DNA of 64,000 nucleotides, from the NCBI RefSeq assembly GCF_015690355.1, contig NZ_JADPRT010000011.1:215961-279960 (forward strand), written 5' to 3'. This document shows positions 1 through 8,963 of the stretch, one piece after another. Made by a program: the position numbers and the translations under genes. The notes beneath the pieces are model-generated. The model saw only the letters and a program-made list of their open reading frames with translations, ran no database searches and had not been told where the DNA came from. Source of the stretch: Streptacidiphilus fuscans (lineage in GTDB: Bacteria; Actinomycetota; Actinomycetes; Streptomycetales; Streptomycetaceae). Every line of letters begins with the position of its first letter. Positions within the stretch are counted from its first letter, which is position 1.

Positions 1-244
1 TGGCGAGCGTGGCGTGGCCGCACAGGCCGGCCTCGACCCGCGGGGTGAACCAGCGGATCGCCCACTCGGCCTCGGCGGAATCGGGCAACGGAAGGGCGAA
101 GGCTGTCTCGGAGTGGTTCATCTCGGCCGCGATCCGCTGCATCCAGGCGTCGTCCGGCCACTGCCCGGTCGGCAGCAGGCACACGGCGGCCGGGTTCCCG
201 GAGAAGGGACGATCAGTGAAGGCATCAACGACGAAAAGGCGCAT
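1..244 (-). CDS. PhzF family isomerase-like protein, N-terminal part (runs off the left edge)
   Basis: Reading leftwards from an ATG at 244, 81 codons stay open to the window edge. The N-terminus holds DAFTDRPFSGNPAAVC, then NHSETAF, then RWFTPRVEAGLCGHATLA. These are the hallmark blocks of the PhzF/YddE family, whose general-acid glutamate lies in the NxSET block and which has a diaminopimelate-epimerase-like fold. PhzF itself isomerises a phenazine precursor, but most relatives have unknown substrates, so no pathway is claimed. The rest of the gene lies outside the window. It borders a run of broken genes, so it may belong to an accessory segment. Confidence 0.88.
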   Translation of the reverse strand, partial: MRLFVVDAFTDRPFSGNPAAVCLLPTGQWPDDAWMQRIAAEMNHSETAFALPLPDSAEAEWAIRWFTPRVEAGLCGHATLA

Positions 245-569
245 GTCAGGACCTTAACGGTGCCAGGACCTAGGCCACCAAAGGCGATCCAAAGCCGGCG
301 GACTCACGTGGCCTCGGCACGGCGCGGGGGGCGCGTCCATCCTCGCGATGAGCGTGGGACTCCCGAGTTTTGGTTTGCCCGTGCGAGCCCGGCGATGAGG
401 TTCGCTCGCCCGGCCGTCTCCTCGATTACCACGTGCTCCCGGTCGGCGTGCGCGCCACCGCCGGCCGTTCCCAGGCCATCGAGCGTCGGTACCCGAGCAC
501 GGCGGTGAAGTTGCCGTCGCTGCCACCGTTGACCACCTGGCCACCCCGCAGCACCCACGAGACGGCCGA
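245..569. other. Non-coding or degenerate stretch
   Basis: No frame here reads as a convincing protein. Minus-strand open frames 254-586 and 304-624 are Arg/Pro/Gly-rich low-complexity translations typical of GC-rich shadow frames. They continue directly from the integrase remnant at 570-848, so this is probably its decayed downstream sequence. A short minus-strand stretch near 480-530 reads FTAVLGYRRSMAWERP but leads nowhere. Confidence 0.4.
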
Positions 570-848
570 TCACGCGCCAGCCACAAGCGCGCACGGCACC
601 GCGACCGGCGGCCGGTGGTGCCACAGGAAGTTCAAGAACCCCTTCATGTCCCGCGCGATGGCCAGCTTCGTATTCACTGAGAGGCTCACTGTGCCCGGCG
701 ACAGTACGTAGCCGTTCAGGTCAACGTCGTACTCCCCGGAAGGACTGATCAAGAACGGCGTATCCTCCTGGATCCCCTCACGGTCCAGCCACGTCCGCAC
801 GTCCAGCGACGTCAGCGCGACCAGTAGCGGCCGAGGCTCTGCAGGCAT
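570..848 (-). pseudogene. Tyrosine recombinase (phage-type integrase) N-terminal remnant
   Basis: The 92-codon frame starts at an ATG at 848. It resembles the N-terminal arm and core-binding domain of actinobacterial site-specific integrases: VRTWLDREGI, PFLISPSGEYDVDLNGY, then TKLAIARDMKGFLNFLWHHR. After FLWHHR, where family members continue with the rest of the core-binding helix bundle, the reading becomes low-complexity and stops. The catalytic domain with the R...HxxR...Y residues is absent from all frames downstream. This looks like a truncated, inactive relic of an integrated element. The family is recognised by recall of the motif order, not by search. Confidence 0.65.
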
Positions 849-935
849 GGGCCGCTGACGCTACGTCACCCCAAGCTGCCATGGAAGCTCCACACCAGAA
901 GAAACGACCTTCAAGCGCTTCTGGTCACTGTCCGG

Positions 936-1119
936 CTACGCATAATGCAAGACCAGGAGGTTGTTGACCGCGCGGAGCACGGCCAGACTCCCGCTCCCGC
1001 ATGGTGACCTTCGTGATGGCCACGAGGCCGGCGTCCCGCATCACGTCCCGCAGCAGCGCGTAGGGCTTCGTTCTTTGGGGCAAATCGCTGTCGCGGCCCG
1101 TTGGGCGGCTGGTTTTCAC
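936..1119 (-). pseudogene. Ku-type DNA end-binding protein remnant (frameshifted)
   Basis: The minus-strand reading from about 1119 gives KPYALLRDVMRDAGLVAIT followed by KVTMRERE. This matches the bacterial Ku block (KPYxLLRxAL...VAVxKxxxRxRE). Directly after RERE the frame changes: shifting by one base gives LAVLRAVNNLLVLHYA and then a stop at 936-938, again like the continuation of Ku (LALLRxxxxxLVLxxM). Neither the beta-barrel N-terminal half nor the remaining C-terminal part is present. Bacterial Ku works with LigD in non-homologous end joining; this copy cannot be functional. Confidence 0.6.
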
Positions 1120-1216
1120 AGCTCAGTGCCGGTGCTCGCAACTCTACTCAATGCAACAGGTGTTGTGCGATCGCCGGGTCGAGTGGACCGGGGCGCGCGA
1201 TGCTAGGGTCGCGGCC

Positions 1217-2065
1217 GTGACTGAGCCGGGCACGGGTTCTGGAATGAGCGAGCGTGACTGCGTCATGAGCGCGCTCGGGCTGCGCGCCGTGCTGGCTTAC
1301 CTCGATCGCGACGCCGTGTCGCTCGCCGCCGTTCTCGAACAGGTGGGGGCGTGGGACGATCTTCCCGAGGTGCCCCCGTTCCCGGCGGACGCACCCCGGT
1401 ACCTCGTCGCAGTCGCCCGTGTGCACCAGTTGACCGAGCACTGGAGGCACGCGGGGGCCCAGGCCGGGCGGACCGCGCCCGGCCCCTCACCGCTTGCTGT
1501 GTTCAACGTGGGCCGCCTTGCCAGCCGGCTCGCGCCCGCGCCCTATCGGGACGGAGCCCAGTGGATGTGTTCGGACTCGGGTCGTGCCCGGCTCGCTCAA
1601 GACTTCGCTGGAACAGTCGCGGAGTTCGGCCCACAATCGCTCCTGGGCGCCTCAGCACTGGCCGCACGTACGGCCAATCGGCTCTTCGCCACCGAGCACG
1701 TGGTCTGTCTCAAGCTGGTCGAGATGATCCGCGCCTACGAGGCCGAGGCCAGCCGGACTCCCCGCAGTGAGCGGAGCGGCGCGGCCAGCGAGAACGAAGC
1801 GAGGGCATATCTCGGGGTCCTCTTCCCCAATGACGCGTTGATGTCTGCACCCGGGCACCTGCCGCCGCACGAGGCCGACATCATCGCCTTGCTCCAGCGC
1901 CACCTGAGTGAAACCCGCGCAGCAGGCACCACTACAGAGCAAGCTGATCTCCTGCGTACCTGGGTCAAGTCGATCCGCGGATTCCATGCGCTCCAGGCCG
2001 GTACCGGCGGCGCCTACCACACACCGCCCACCTCGCATCCACCTCGCTCACCGATCCCGACCTGA
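1217..2065 (+). CDS. Hypothetical protein, unrecognised
   Basis: An open frame runs from 1151; the best starts are a GTG at 1217 or the ATG at 1244 (274 residues from the latter). The protein is mainly helical-looking and Ala/Leu-rich (SALGLRAVLAYLDRDAVSLAAVLEQVGAW near the start, LLQRHLSETRAAGTTTEQADLLRTW near the end). It has no signal peptide, no membrane segment and no catalytic motif I recognise. The C-terminal ~15 residues are Pro/Ser/Thr-rich. Third codon positions contain more A/T than in the core genes, in keeping with the accessory character of this end of the window. It stands alone between the Ku remnant and weakly coding DNA. Confidence 0.5.
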   Translation: MTEPGTGSGMSERDCVMSALGLRAVLAYLDRDAVSLAAVLEQVGAWDDLPEVPPFPADAPRYLVAVARVHQLTEHWRHAGAQAGRTAPGPSPLAVFNVGRLASRLAPAPYRDGAQWMCSDSGRARLAQDFAGTVAEFGPQSLLGASALAARTANRLFATEHVVCLKLVEMIRAYEAEASRTPRSERSGAASENEARAYLGVLFPNDALMSAPGHLPPHEADIIALLQRHLSETRAAGTTTEQADLLRTWVKSIRGFHALQAGTGGAYHTPPTSHPPRSPIPT

Positions 2066-2159
2066 CGCCGTTACGCGGCCCGGCGCACCAACCGCGCTAG
2101 GCAATCAAGATCGACTCCGACTATCGCTCGGTGGCGGCTTCCTCTGCGGTGCTCTCTGT

Positions 2160-2366
2160 TCACCGCCAGGACGGGTTGCGGCTCGGCAGCCAGGGGCCGA
2201 AGAGGGATTCGTAGTCTCCGGCCTCGCTCGTGAGGACGAAGTCAGGCGTCGTGGCGGACACCGCGGCGGTCATCGAGATGGCGAGGACCGCCGCGAAGGG
2301 CGCACTCCTGCGCCGGGGCCGGTGAACCCTGGACGTCTTCAACCGCCTGCTCCTGTTGTTGTGCAC
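2160..2366 (-). CDS. Possible small exported peptide (68 aa), doubtful
   Basis: From an ATG at 2366 the frame gives a very basic N-terminus (RSRRLKTSRVHRPRRRS), a short hydrophobic run (APFAAVLAISMTAAVSA) and a mature-like tail ending SLFGPWLPSRNPSWR. That is the layout of a signal peptide, and third positions are GC-rich. No homologue is recognised and no clear ribosome binding site is seen. It may be a fragment of an older gene. Confidence 0.3.
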   Translation of the reverse strand: MHNNRSRRLKTSRVHRPRRRSAPFAAVLAISMTAAVSATTPDFVLTSEAGDYESLFGPWLPSRNPSWR

Positions 2367-2384
2367 GCGCCAGCTGACTGTTCA

Positions 2385-2713
2385 TCAGTTCAGCACGGTC
2401 ATGAGGTTAAGCAGCAGAAGCTCGGCCGGAAGGGCCCCGTACGGACCAAAGCGGACTCCGTCGCTGCGCTGCACTGGGACGCTCTTCGCCGTGGCGATCA
2501 AGCCTTGGTGGCGCGTCGGCGGGCGGGCCGTCCCCGGGGCGCCGGGTTTTCGTCGCCTGCCCGAAAACTGCTCAGAACTGGCGTGGCCCGCCGTTCCCAG
2601 ATGGGATGGCGGGCCACAGCTCCGGGGCAAGAGACCGGGAATTCCTCGCTCTTCACTGCGTAGAACGTCGCCTTGGCGGGCCTGGCGGTGGCCCACTCGA
2701 CGGTGTCGGCCAT
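2385..2713 (-). pseudogene. Possible degenerate coding remnant in two frames
   Basis: From an ATG at 2713 the codon use is strongly actinobacterial for about 25 codons (MADTVEWATARPAKATFYAV), then decays. In another minus-strand frame, coherent codons resume and end at 2385 with GVRFGPYGALPAELLLLNLM. The pattern suits one small gene broken by a frameshift, but I do not recognise the family, so the call is tentative. Confidence 0.25.
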
Positions 2714-2787
2714 CGTGGGGCGGCGCGCACCTACCGGGTCTGACGTCGCCTGGCATTCGGCGTGAGTGTTTCCCCGGTTGCCCTCAC

Positions 2788-3222
2788 TCAGAATTGGATT
2801 GGCGGACTTTCTCCGCCGTACCAGTAGGTGGGGCTGGTGAAGTAGGCAATGGCGTAATAGGTCCCCGAGGGGAGGTTCCACATCTCAGGGGTTTCCTGGA
2901 AACCGCCGTCACCAAAACCAAGGCCGTTCCCTTGTTGGACTGAACATGAGCGGCTGTTGGGGACCAGATTCTGGTTGGCGTCGACGAGTTCCACGCACAG
3001 GTTGATGGACGTGTTGTTAGTGCCCCATGTATGGACCTCGCCCCAGGTGCCAGGGTCCTCGTCGTGGCTGACGCATGTCTCGACTTGGAGACCGTCGGCA
3101 GAGATCGGACTGCGGCAAAAGCGGCCGTCCGTGGCGCTGGCGGTGCCGGATGCGAAGAGGCTGGCACTGAGGGCGAGCGTAAGCACTGCCAGTAACGCAG
3201 CTAGGCGTTTCTTCAAGACCAC
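2788..3222 (-). CDS. Secreted hypothetical protein (144 aa)
   Basis: The N-terminus MVLKKRLAALLAVLTLALS followed by ASLFASGTASA is a clear Sec signal peptide (basic start, hydrophobic core, AxA cleavage near residue 30). The mature part of about 115 residues contains four cysteines (FCRSP, ETCVSH, NLCVEL, SRSCSV), which could form two disulfides. It also has an aromatic, Gly-rich C-terminus (GTYYAIAYFTSPTYWYGG). An AAGGAG-like ribosome site lies just upstream of the start (complement of actccttt). This looks like a small extracellular beta-rich protein of unknown role. Base composition is less GC-rich than in the core genes. Confidence 0.7.
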   Translation of the reverse strand: MVLKKRLAALLAVLTLALSASLFASGTASATDGRFCRSPISADGLQVETCVSHDEDPGTWGEVHTWGTNNTSINLCVELVDANQNLVPNSRSCSVQQGNGLGFGDGGFQETPEMWNLPSGTYYAIAYFTSPTYWYGGESPPIQF

Positions 3223-3901
3223 TCCTTTTCAGTCAGGGCTTGTCGATCTAGGCCCGTGAGCGGCGCAGTGCGGGGGATTTCCCACAGACCCGCTCAGACC
3301 CTCACTAATCTAGGGTCGGCGACGCATCGTGTGGAGTGACAAATTGCACGGTGAAGCGGGGGTTCCGGTGCTGGATTGCACAGCGAGCCGACGCAAGGGG
3401 TTAGCTCGGGGACCTCGTGGTGATTCCGTGACCGCAGAGAGTTCGCTGTCGACCCGGGTACCGCCTCTGATGTGTCCGCTGGCGCACTGGCGGGCACAAC
3501 CTGCGGATACACGACTCGGCCTCGTGTCGGGCGGCTCGGACAGGGCGGAGCCTTGGGGTGGCGGCCGGTCGCAGGTGCGGACAGCAGCAACGGGGTGGGG
3601 ATGAGTTGGTCGGGCGGCCCGGACACGCGGCGGGTGCAGACGGCGATGTTGGGGGACGAGTACTCGGATGTGACGGTGGTGCTGCCGTTCGACGCGATCT
3701 AGGTGGACGTTTGTGAAGGCGCGCCTGGGGGCGTCGTTCTGGTGCGGAGTCCTGCTTGGTGGCTGCGGTCACCGCCTGACGGTCAAGCACTACACCGACC
3801 TTCTCTGAACTACTGAGCCGTGGTGTCCTCTGCCGAAGATCCTGGGCTGCCTGACAGGTCGGTGTCAGCAGCCGCGACCGCACCTGAGATCATCCCAGGC
3901 C
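3223..3901. other. Mostly non-coding; one remnant frame near 3601-3702 (+)
   Basis: This 680-base stretch has no convincing full gene. The plus frame ending at 3702 (MSWSGGPDTRRVQTAML, then GDEYSDVTVVLPFDAI and a stop) has good codon use for about 34 codons and could be the C-terminal scrap of a lost gene. Minus-strand frames such as 3401-3883 are Arg/Pro/Ser-rich shadows. The 60 bases before 3902 may carry the promoter of the SUFU gene. Confidence 0.35.
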
Positions 3902-4486
3902 ATGTTCATAGCGAAGCGGAGACAACAGGCCATCGCTGGCGTCGAATCGCACGTGCGCGACTTCTTCGCAGGTCACGGACAGGTTCAAGCGCACGACTAT
4001 GACCTTGGGCCCGGCCGTCGCGAAGCCGTTCCTGGGCTGCGCGTCATCGCGGCTAGTCCAGGGCCACGTGCCAATGCCTGGACATACGTCACCGCCGGGT
4101 GCTGGTCAATGGTCGAGAAGAATGGGCACGGTTTGGAGTTCGCACTGACCGCTCCGGCCGGCGACGTGAGCTTCGTCGACCTGCTCGCGAAGATCGCCTA
4201 CTACCACGCGGGACACCACCTCGATCTTGAACACAGCATGCCCATCGGCGAGCCGTGGATGCCTGGTTCATCCTGCGACCATCTGCTCATCAGCCTGCCC
4301 TATATGCATGGCCCTGACCTGGAACGCTGTCCGCTTCCGAACGGACATGCGCGAATCCTCTGGGCCCTCCCGGTGACAGCGGCCGAGATCGCGTATCGCC
4401 GTGAGCACGGGCATGAAGCGCTGGAACAGCTCTTCGACGAGCACGAGATCGAGCCCACGGATCCCAAGCGCGCGTCAGTCGTCTGA
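3902..4486 (+). CDS. Suppressor of fused (SUFU) domain protein
   Basis: This 194-residue soluble protein has the SUFU layout: an early beta segment (AWTYVTAGCWS), EFALTAP, the helix VDLLAKIAYYHAGHHLDLEHS, then HLLISLPYMHGPDLERC and a late ILWALPVTAAEIAYRREHG block. The C-terminus LEQLFDEHEIEPTDPKRASVV also fits. In bacteria, SUFU proteins are known as immunity proteins of polymorphic toxin systems and as stand-alone genes. No toxin gene with a trafficking or nuclease domain is visible nearby, so this looks like an orphan in an eroded region. Its A/T-ending codons are more frequent than in core genes, suggesting transfer. Confidence 0.82.
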   Translation: MFIAKRRQQAIAGVESHVRDFFAGHGQVQAHDYDLGPGRREAVPGLRVIAASPGPRANAWTYVTAGCWSMVEKNGHGLEFALTAPAGDVSFVDLLAKIAYYHAGHHLDLEHSMPIGEPWMPGSSCDHLLISLPYMHGPDLERCPLPNGHARILWALPVTAAEIAYRREHGHEALEQLFDEHEIEPTDPKRASVV

Positions 4487-4673
4487 GGCGCACGCCGTCG
4501 GGGCCATCCCCGTGCCCGCGGGGATGGTCCCAGGGCACGCAACGCCAACTACCTCACCAACACCGGCCGCACCGTGCCCCCGGGAAATGCCCGACGACGC
4601 ACCCAGACCCGTATGCGGCTGCTCGGCTGCGGCTCAGTCCGCGTGACGTGGTGGCGACCTGGTGGCGACTTTG

Positions 4674-4711
4674 AGGGTCCCGCCGCTCTCGGTCGTGGAC
4701 GGCGGGACCCT
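4674..4711. terminator. Perfect 12-bp inverted repeat (terminator-like)
   Basis: The arms agggtcccgccg (4674-4685) and cggcgggaccct (4700-4711) are perfectly complementary with a 14-base loop. It lies between the plus-strand SUFU gene and the minus-strand tldD gene, so it could serve as a bidirectional terminator for both. No long T-tract follows, as is usual in streptomycetes. The rest of 4487-4801 holds no gene I can support. Confidence 0.55.
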
Positions 4712-4801
4712 TGTGCGAATTGGCCTGTGGGGGTTGCGGTTGGGCGCGTTTTGCCGTCTGTGCAGTGAACATCGTGCGGAACTGGATACCTCGGCCTCGC
4801 C

Positions 4802-6328
<1,527 letters not shown>

Positions 6329-6396
6329 GGGTCTCCTCGGTGAGGTGGGATCAACCGCTAACAGCATCCTGCCCTGATTCGGGGTCGGAGGTGCTT

Positions 6397-6421
6397 GTAA
6401 CTGTCGGAAGCCGACAGTTAC
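6397..6421. promoter_or_regulatory. Perfect palindrome between tldD and fabG (candidate operator)
   Basis: The arms gtaactgtcgg (6397-6407) and ccgacagttac (6411-6421) are perfectly complementary around aag. The site lies 68 bases upstream of the tldD start and 122 bases upstream of fabG. Between two divergent genes a terminator is not expected, so a repressor or activator binding site is more likely. A weak -10-like TAGCGT for fabG is at 6473-6478. Confidence 0.55.
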
Positions 6422-6542
6422 CCGCGCGCCGCGCTGTGGAGGGTCGATTCGCTCCCGCCCGCGCTCAGCGGATAGCGTCGCACTGTCCGCCCTTGGAGTG
6501 GACAGTCCCCGCAGCGCGGAGAGTCCCGCAGTTGAGAGAGGT

Positions 6543-7253
6543 ATGCCTGTGAGCCGGTCGGTTCTGGTCACCGGAGGCAATCGGGGCATCGGCCTCGCCA
6601 TCGCCCGGGCTTTCGCCGAGGCGGGCGACAAGGTCGCCGTCACCTACCGTTCCGGCGAGCCGCCGGAGGGTCTGCTGGGCGTCAGGTGCGACATCACCGA
6701 CGGCGAGCAGGTCGACCAGGCGTTCAAGGAGATCGAGGCCGCCCACGGCCCGGTCGAGGTCCTGGTCGCCAACGCCGGCATCACCCGCGACACCCTGCTG
6801 CTGCGCATGTCCGAGGACGACTTCACCTCCGTCCTGGACACCAACCTCACCGGCACCTTCCGGGTGGTCAAGCGCGCCAGCAAGGCCATGCTCCGCGCCC
6901 GCAAGGGCCGGGTCGTGCTGATCTCCTCGGTCGTCGGCCTGCTGGGCTCGGCGGGCCAGGCCAACTACGCCGCGTCCAAGGCCGGCCTGGTCGGCTTCGC
7001 CCGTTCGCTCGCCCGCGAGCTGGGTTCGCGCAACATCACCGTCAACGTCGTCGCCCCGGGCTTCGTGGACACCGACATGACGGCGGTGCTCGGCGAGGAG
7101 CGCCGCGCCGAGATCGTCTCGCAGGTGCCGCTGGCCCGCTACGCCCAGCCGGAGGAGATCGCCGCCGCGGTGCGCTTCCTCTCCTCCGACGACGCCGCAT
7201 ACATCACCGGAGCCGTCATCCCCGTGGACGGCGGATTGGGAATGGGTCACTGA
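6543..7253 (+). CDS. fabG: 3-oxoacyl-ACP reductase FabG
   Basis: This 236-residue short-chain dehydrogenase starts at the ATG at 6543, with GAGAGAG just upstream. Visible motifs: the cofactor loop TGGNRGIG (residues 9-16), NAG near 77, the active-site Ser in ISSVVG near 126, and YAASK (Tyr near 142 with the Lys four residues later). The C-terminus GAVIPVDGGLGMGH is typical. It reduces 3-ketoacyl-ACP with NADPH in type II fatty-acid synthesis. The gene is 5 bases from the downstream enoyl reductase gene, forming a two-gene operon for two of the reductive steps of elongation. Confidence 0.95.
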   Translation: MPVSRSVLVTGGNRGIGLAIARAFAEAGDKVAVTYRSGEPPEGLLGVRCDITDGEQVDQAFKEIEAAHGPVEVLVANAGITRDTLLLRMSEDDFTSVLDTNLTGTFRVVKRASKAMLRARKGRVVLISSVVGLLGSAGQANYAASKAGLVGFARSLARELGSRNITVNVVAPGFVDTDMTAVLGEERRAEIVSQVPLARYAQPEEIAAAVRFLSSDDAAYITGAVIPVDGGLGMGH

Positions 7254-7258
7254 ACACC

Positions 7259-8029
7259 ATGAGTGGAATCCTCGAGGGCAAGCGCATCCTGATCACCGGG
7301 GTGCTGATGGAGTCCTCCATCGCCTTCCACGCCGCGAAGCTGGCGCAGGAGCAGGGCGCCGAGATCATCCTGACCGCGTTCCCGCGTCCCAGCCTGACCG
7401 AGCGCATCGCCAAGAAGCTGCCGAAGCCCGCGAAGGTGCTGGAGCTGGACGTCTCCAACGACGAGCAGCTGGCCGGCCTGGCCGAGAAGGTCCGCGCCGA
7501 GCTCGGCGACCGCCTGGACGGCGTCGTCCACTCCATCGGCTTCGCGCCGCAGGACGCCCTGGGCGGCAACTTCCTGAACACGCCGTGGGAGTCCGTCGCC
7601 ACCGCGATGCAGGTCTCGGCGTTCTCGCTGAAGTCGCTGACCACGGCGCTGCTCCCGCTGATGACCGAGGGCGGCTCGGTCGTCGGCCTCACCTTCGACG
7701 CGCAGTTCGCGTGGCCGCAGTACGACTGGATGGGCCCGGCGAAGGCCGCGCTGGAGGCGACGTCGCGCTACCTGGCCAAGGAGCTGGGCAAGCAGGACAT
7801 CCGCTGCAACCTGATCTCCGCCGGCCCGATCGGCTCGATGGCCGCGAAGTCCATCCCCGGTTTCGCCGACCTGGCGAAGACCTGGGACACCCGCTCCCCG
7901 ATGACCTGGGACATGTCCGACCCGGAGCCGGCCGGCCGCGGGATCGTCGCCCTGCTCTCGGACTGGTTCCCGAAGACCACCGGCGAGATCATCCACGTCG
8001 ACGGCGGCCTCCACGCCATCGGCGCGTAA
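7259..8029 (+). CDS. fabI: Enoyl-ACP reductase FabI (InhA-like)
   Basis: This 256-residue protein begins at the ATG at 7259. It shows the FabI/InhA cofactor region (ILITGVLMESSIAFHAAKL), LDVSN, HSIGFAP, and the catalytic YDWMGPAK block (Tyr near residue 155, Lys 6 residues on). The end ITxGEIIHVDGGLHAIGA (here KTTGEIIHVDGG) is typical. It reduces trans-2-enoyl-ACP with NADH in the final step of each elongation cycle and is the target class of isoniazid and triclosan in other bacteria. It is translated in tandem with fabG. A large inverted repeat follows immediately. Confidence 0.95.
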   Translation: MSGILEGKRILITGVLMESSIAFHAAKLAQEQGAEIILTAFPRPSLTERIAKKLPKPAKVLELDVSNDEQLAGLAEKVRAELGDRLDGVVHSIGFAPQDALGGNFLNTPWESVATAMQVSAFSLKSLTTALLPLMTEGGSVVGLTFDAQFAWPQYDWMGPAKAALEATSRYLAKELGKQDIRCNLISAGPIGSMAAKSIPGFADLAKTWDTRSPMTWDMSDPEPAGRGIVALLSDWFPKTTGEIIHVDGGLHAIGA

Positions 8030-8034
8030 GCGCT

Positions 8035-8170
8035 GTCAGGGGCGCGAGGAACTGCGCGAGCAACCACCCAGTGCGGATGGCCCTGCTCTCCCCCAGCCTT
8101 CGGCCGGGGGTACCCCCATGGCGAGTCACCACACAGGGTGGCTTGTCGCGCAGTTCCTCGCGCCCCTGAC
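8035..8170. repeat. Large inverted repeat with nested hairpin (intergenic element)
   Basis: Arms at 8035-8059 and 8146-8170 are 25 bases each and perfectly complementary (core ggggcgcgaggaactgcgcg). Inside, a second hairpin (ctcccccagccttcggccggggg, near 8090-8112) forms, and the flanks ccaccc/gggtgg also pair partly. It sits between the convergent fabI and GntR genes and so probably ends transcription from both sides. The ggggcgcg-gaactgcgcg core is a sequence I remember as recurring in many streptomycete intergenic regions, so this is likely one copy of a dispersed element. Confidence 0.75.
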
Positions 8171-8198
8171 GTTTGCAACGAGCCCTCCGTGCAAAGGC

Positions 8199-8861
8199 CT
8201 ACCGGCACGACTGGAGCGCGGACGCCGCCTCCGCTGACGCGCGGTCGCCGTCGCCGGCGCGGATCGCGTCCAGGATGCCGTCGTGGCTGACGTACCGGCT
8301 CTCCTCCAGGACCGGGCCCACGACCGAGCGCAGCTCCTCCCGCATCACCTCGCCGAGGTCGGCGTAGAGCGCGGAGAGGACCTCGTTGTGGGACGCGGCC
8401 GTCACCGCCTGGTGGAACGCCGCGTCGTTGAGCACGAACGCCTCCACGTCGCCTGAGCGCCAAGCGTCCTCGCGGCGCCGCAGCGCCGTCTCCAGCAGCC
8501 GGAGATCCTGCGCCGAGCGGCGCGACGCCGCCAGCCGGGCCGCGGACGCCTCCAGCGCCTGGCGGAGCTCGGTGACCTCCGCCTTGTCCGCGTCGGCGAA
8601 GCGCCGGTGCATGACGCCGGCCAGCTCGCTGGTGGCGAGCACGTACGTGCCCGAGCCCTGACGGATGTCGAGCAGGCCGTTGTGGGCCAGTGCCCGGACC
8701 GCCTCGCGGACGGTGTTGCGGGCCACGCCGAGGCGTTCCACCAGCTCGGCCTCGGTGGGAATGCGGGAGCCCACGGGCCACTCACCCGAGGTGATCTGGC
8801 TGCGCAACTGCGCGATCACCTGGTCGGCCAGCGGCTCGCGCCGGGGCGAGGTCAGTGCCAT
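8199..8861 (-). CDS. GntR family regulator, FadR subgroup
   Basis: This 220-residue protein starts at the ATG at 8861. The N-terminal winged helix (LADQVIAQLRSQITSGEWPVGSRIPTEAEL, then VARNTVREAVRALAHNGLL) occupies about residues 10-75. A helical FCD ligand domain follows (ELRQALEASAARLAA, LNDAAFHQAVTAASHN with a likely metal-binding His, and a late SHDGILDAIRAGD). It is divergent from the MFS gene, and the short palindrome at 8945-8957 lies over that gene's promoter. Local repression of the transporter in response to a small carboxylate-like ligand is the simplest inference. Confidence 0.88.
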   Translation of the reverse strand: MALTSPRREPLADQVIAQLRSQITSGEWPVGSRIPTEAELVERLGVARNTVREAVRALAHNGLLDIRQGSGTYVLATSELAGVMHRRFADADKAEVTELRQALEASAARLAASRRSAQDLRLLETALRRREDAWRSGDVEAFVLNDAAFHQAVTAASHNEVLSALYADLGEVMREELRSVVGPVLEESRYVSHDGILDAIRAGDGDRASAEAASALQSCR

Positions 8862-8944
8862 GTCGCTCCTGTCGGCTCGTTCTGAGTGCGGAACATCATC
8901 CCGCGTTCGGGAGGGGAGCAAAACCCGCTCCCCAGATTCATCCC

Positions 8945-8963
8945 ATCATTGTATGATCCAGCC
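8945..8963 (+). promoter_or_regulatory. Promoter -10 with overlapping palindrome; leaderless start
   Basis: The -10 hexamer TATGAT at 8952-8957 ends 6 bases before the ATG at 8964, and no Shine-Dalgarno sequence is present. The mRNA probably starts at or next to the start codon. The palindrome atcat-tgt-atgat (8945-8957) overlaps the -10 and is a natural operator for the divergent GntR protein. No convincing -35 is visible. Confidence 0.55.

Noticed and set aside
3401..3883. 160-residue minus-strand frame near the SUFU gene
   Set aside because: Arg/Pro/Ser-rich without codon bias or motifs; no ribosome site.
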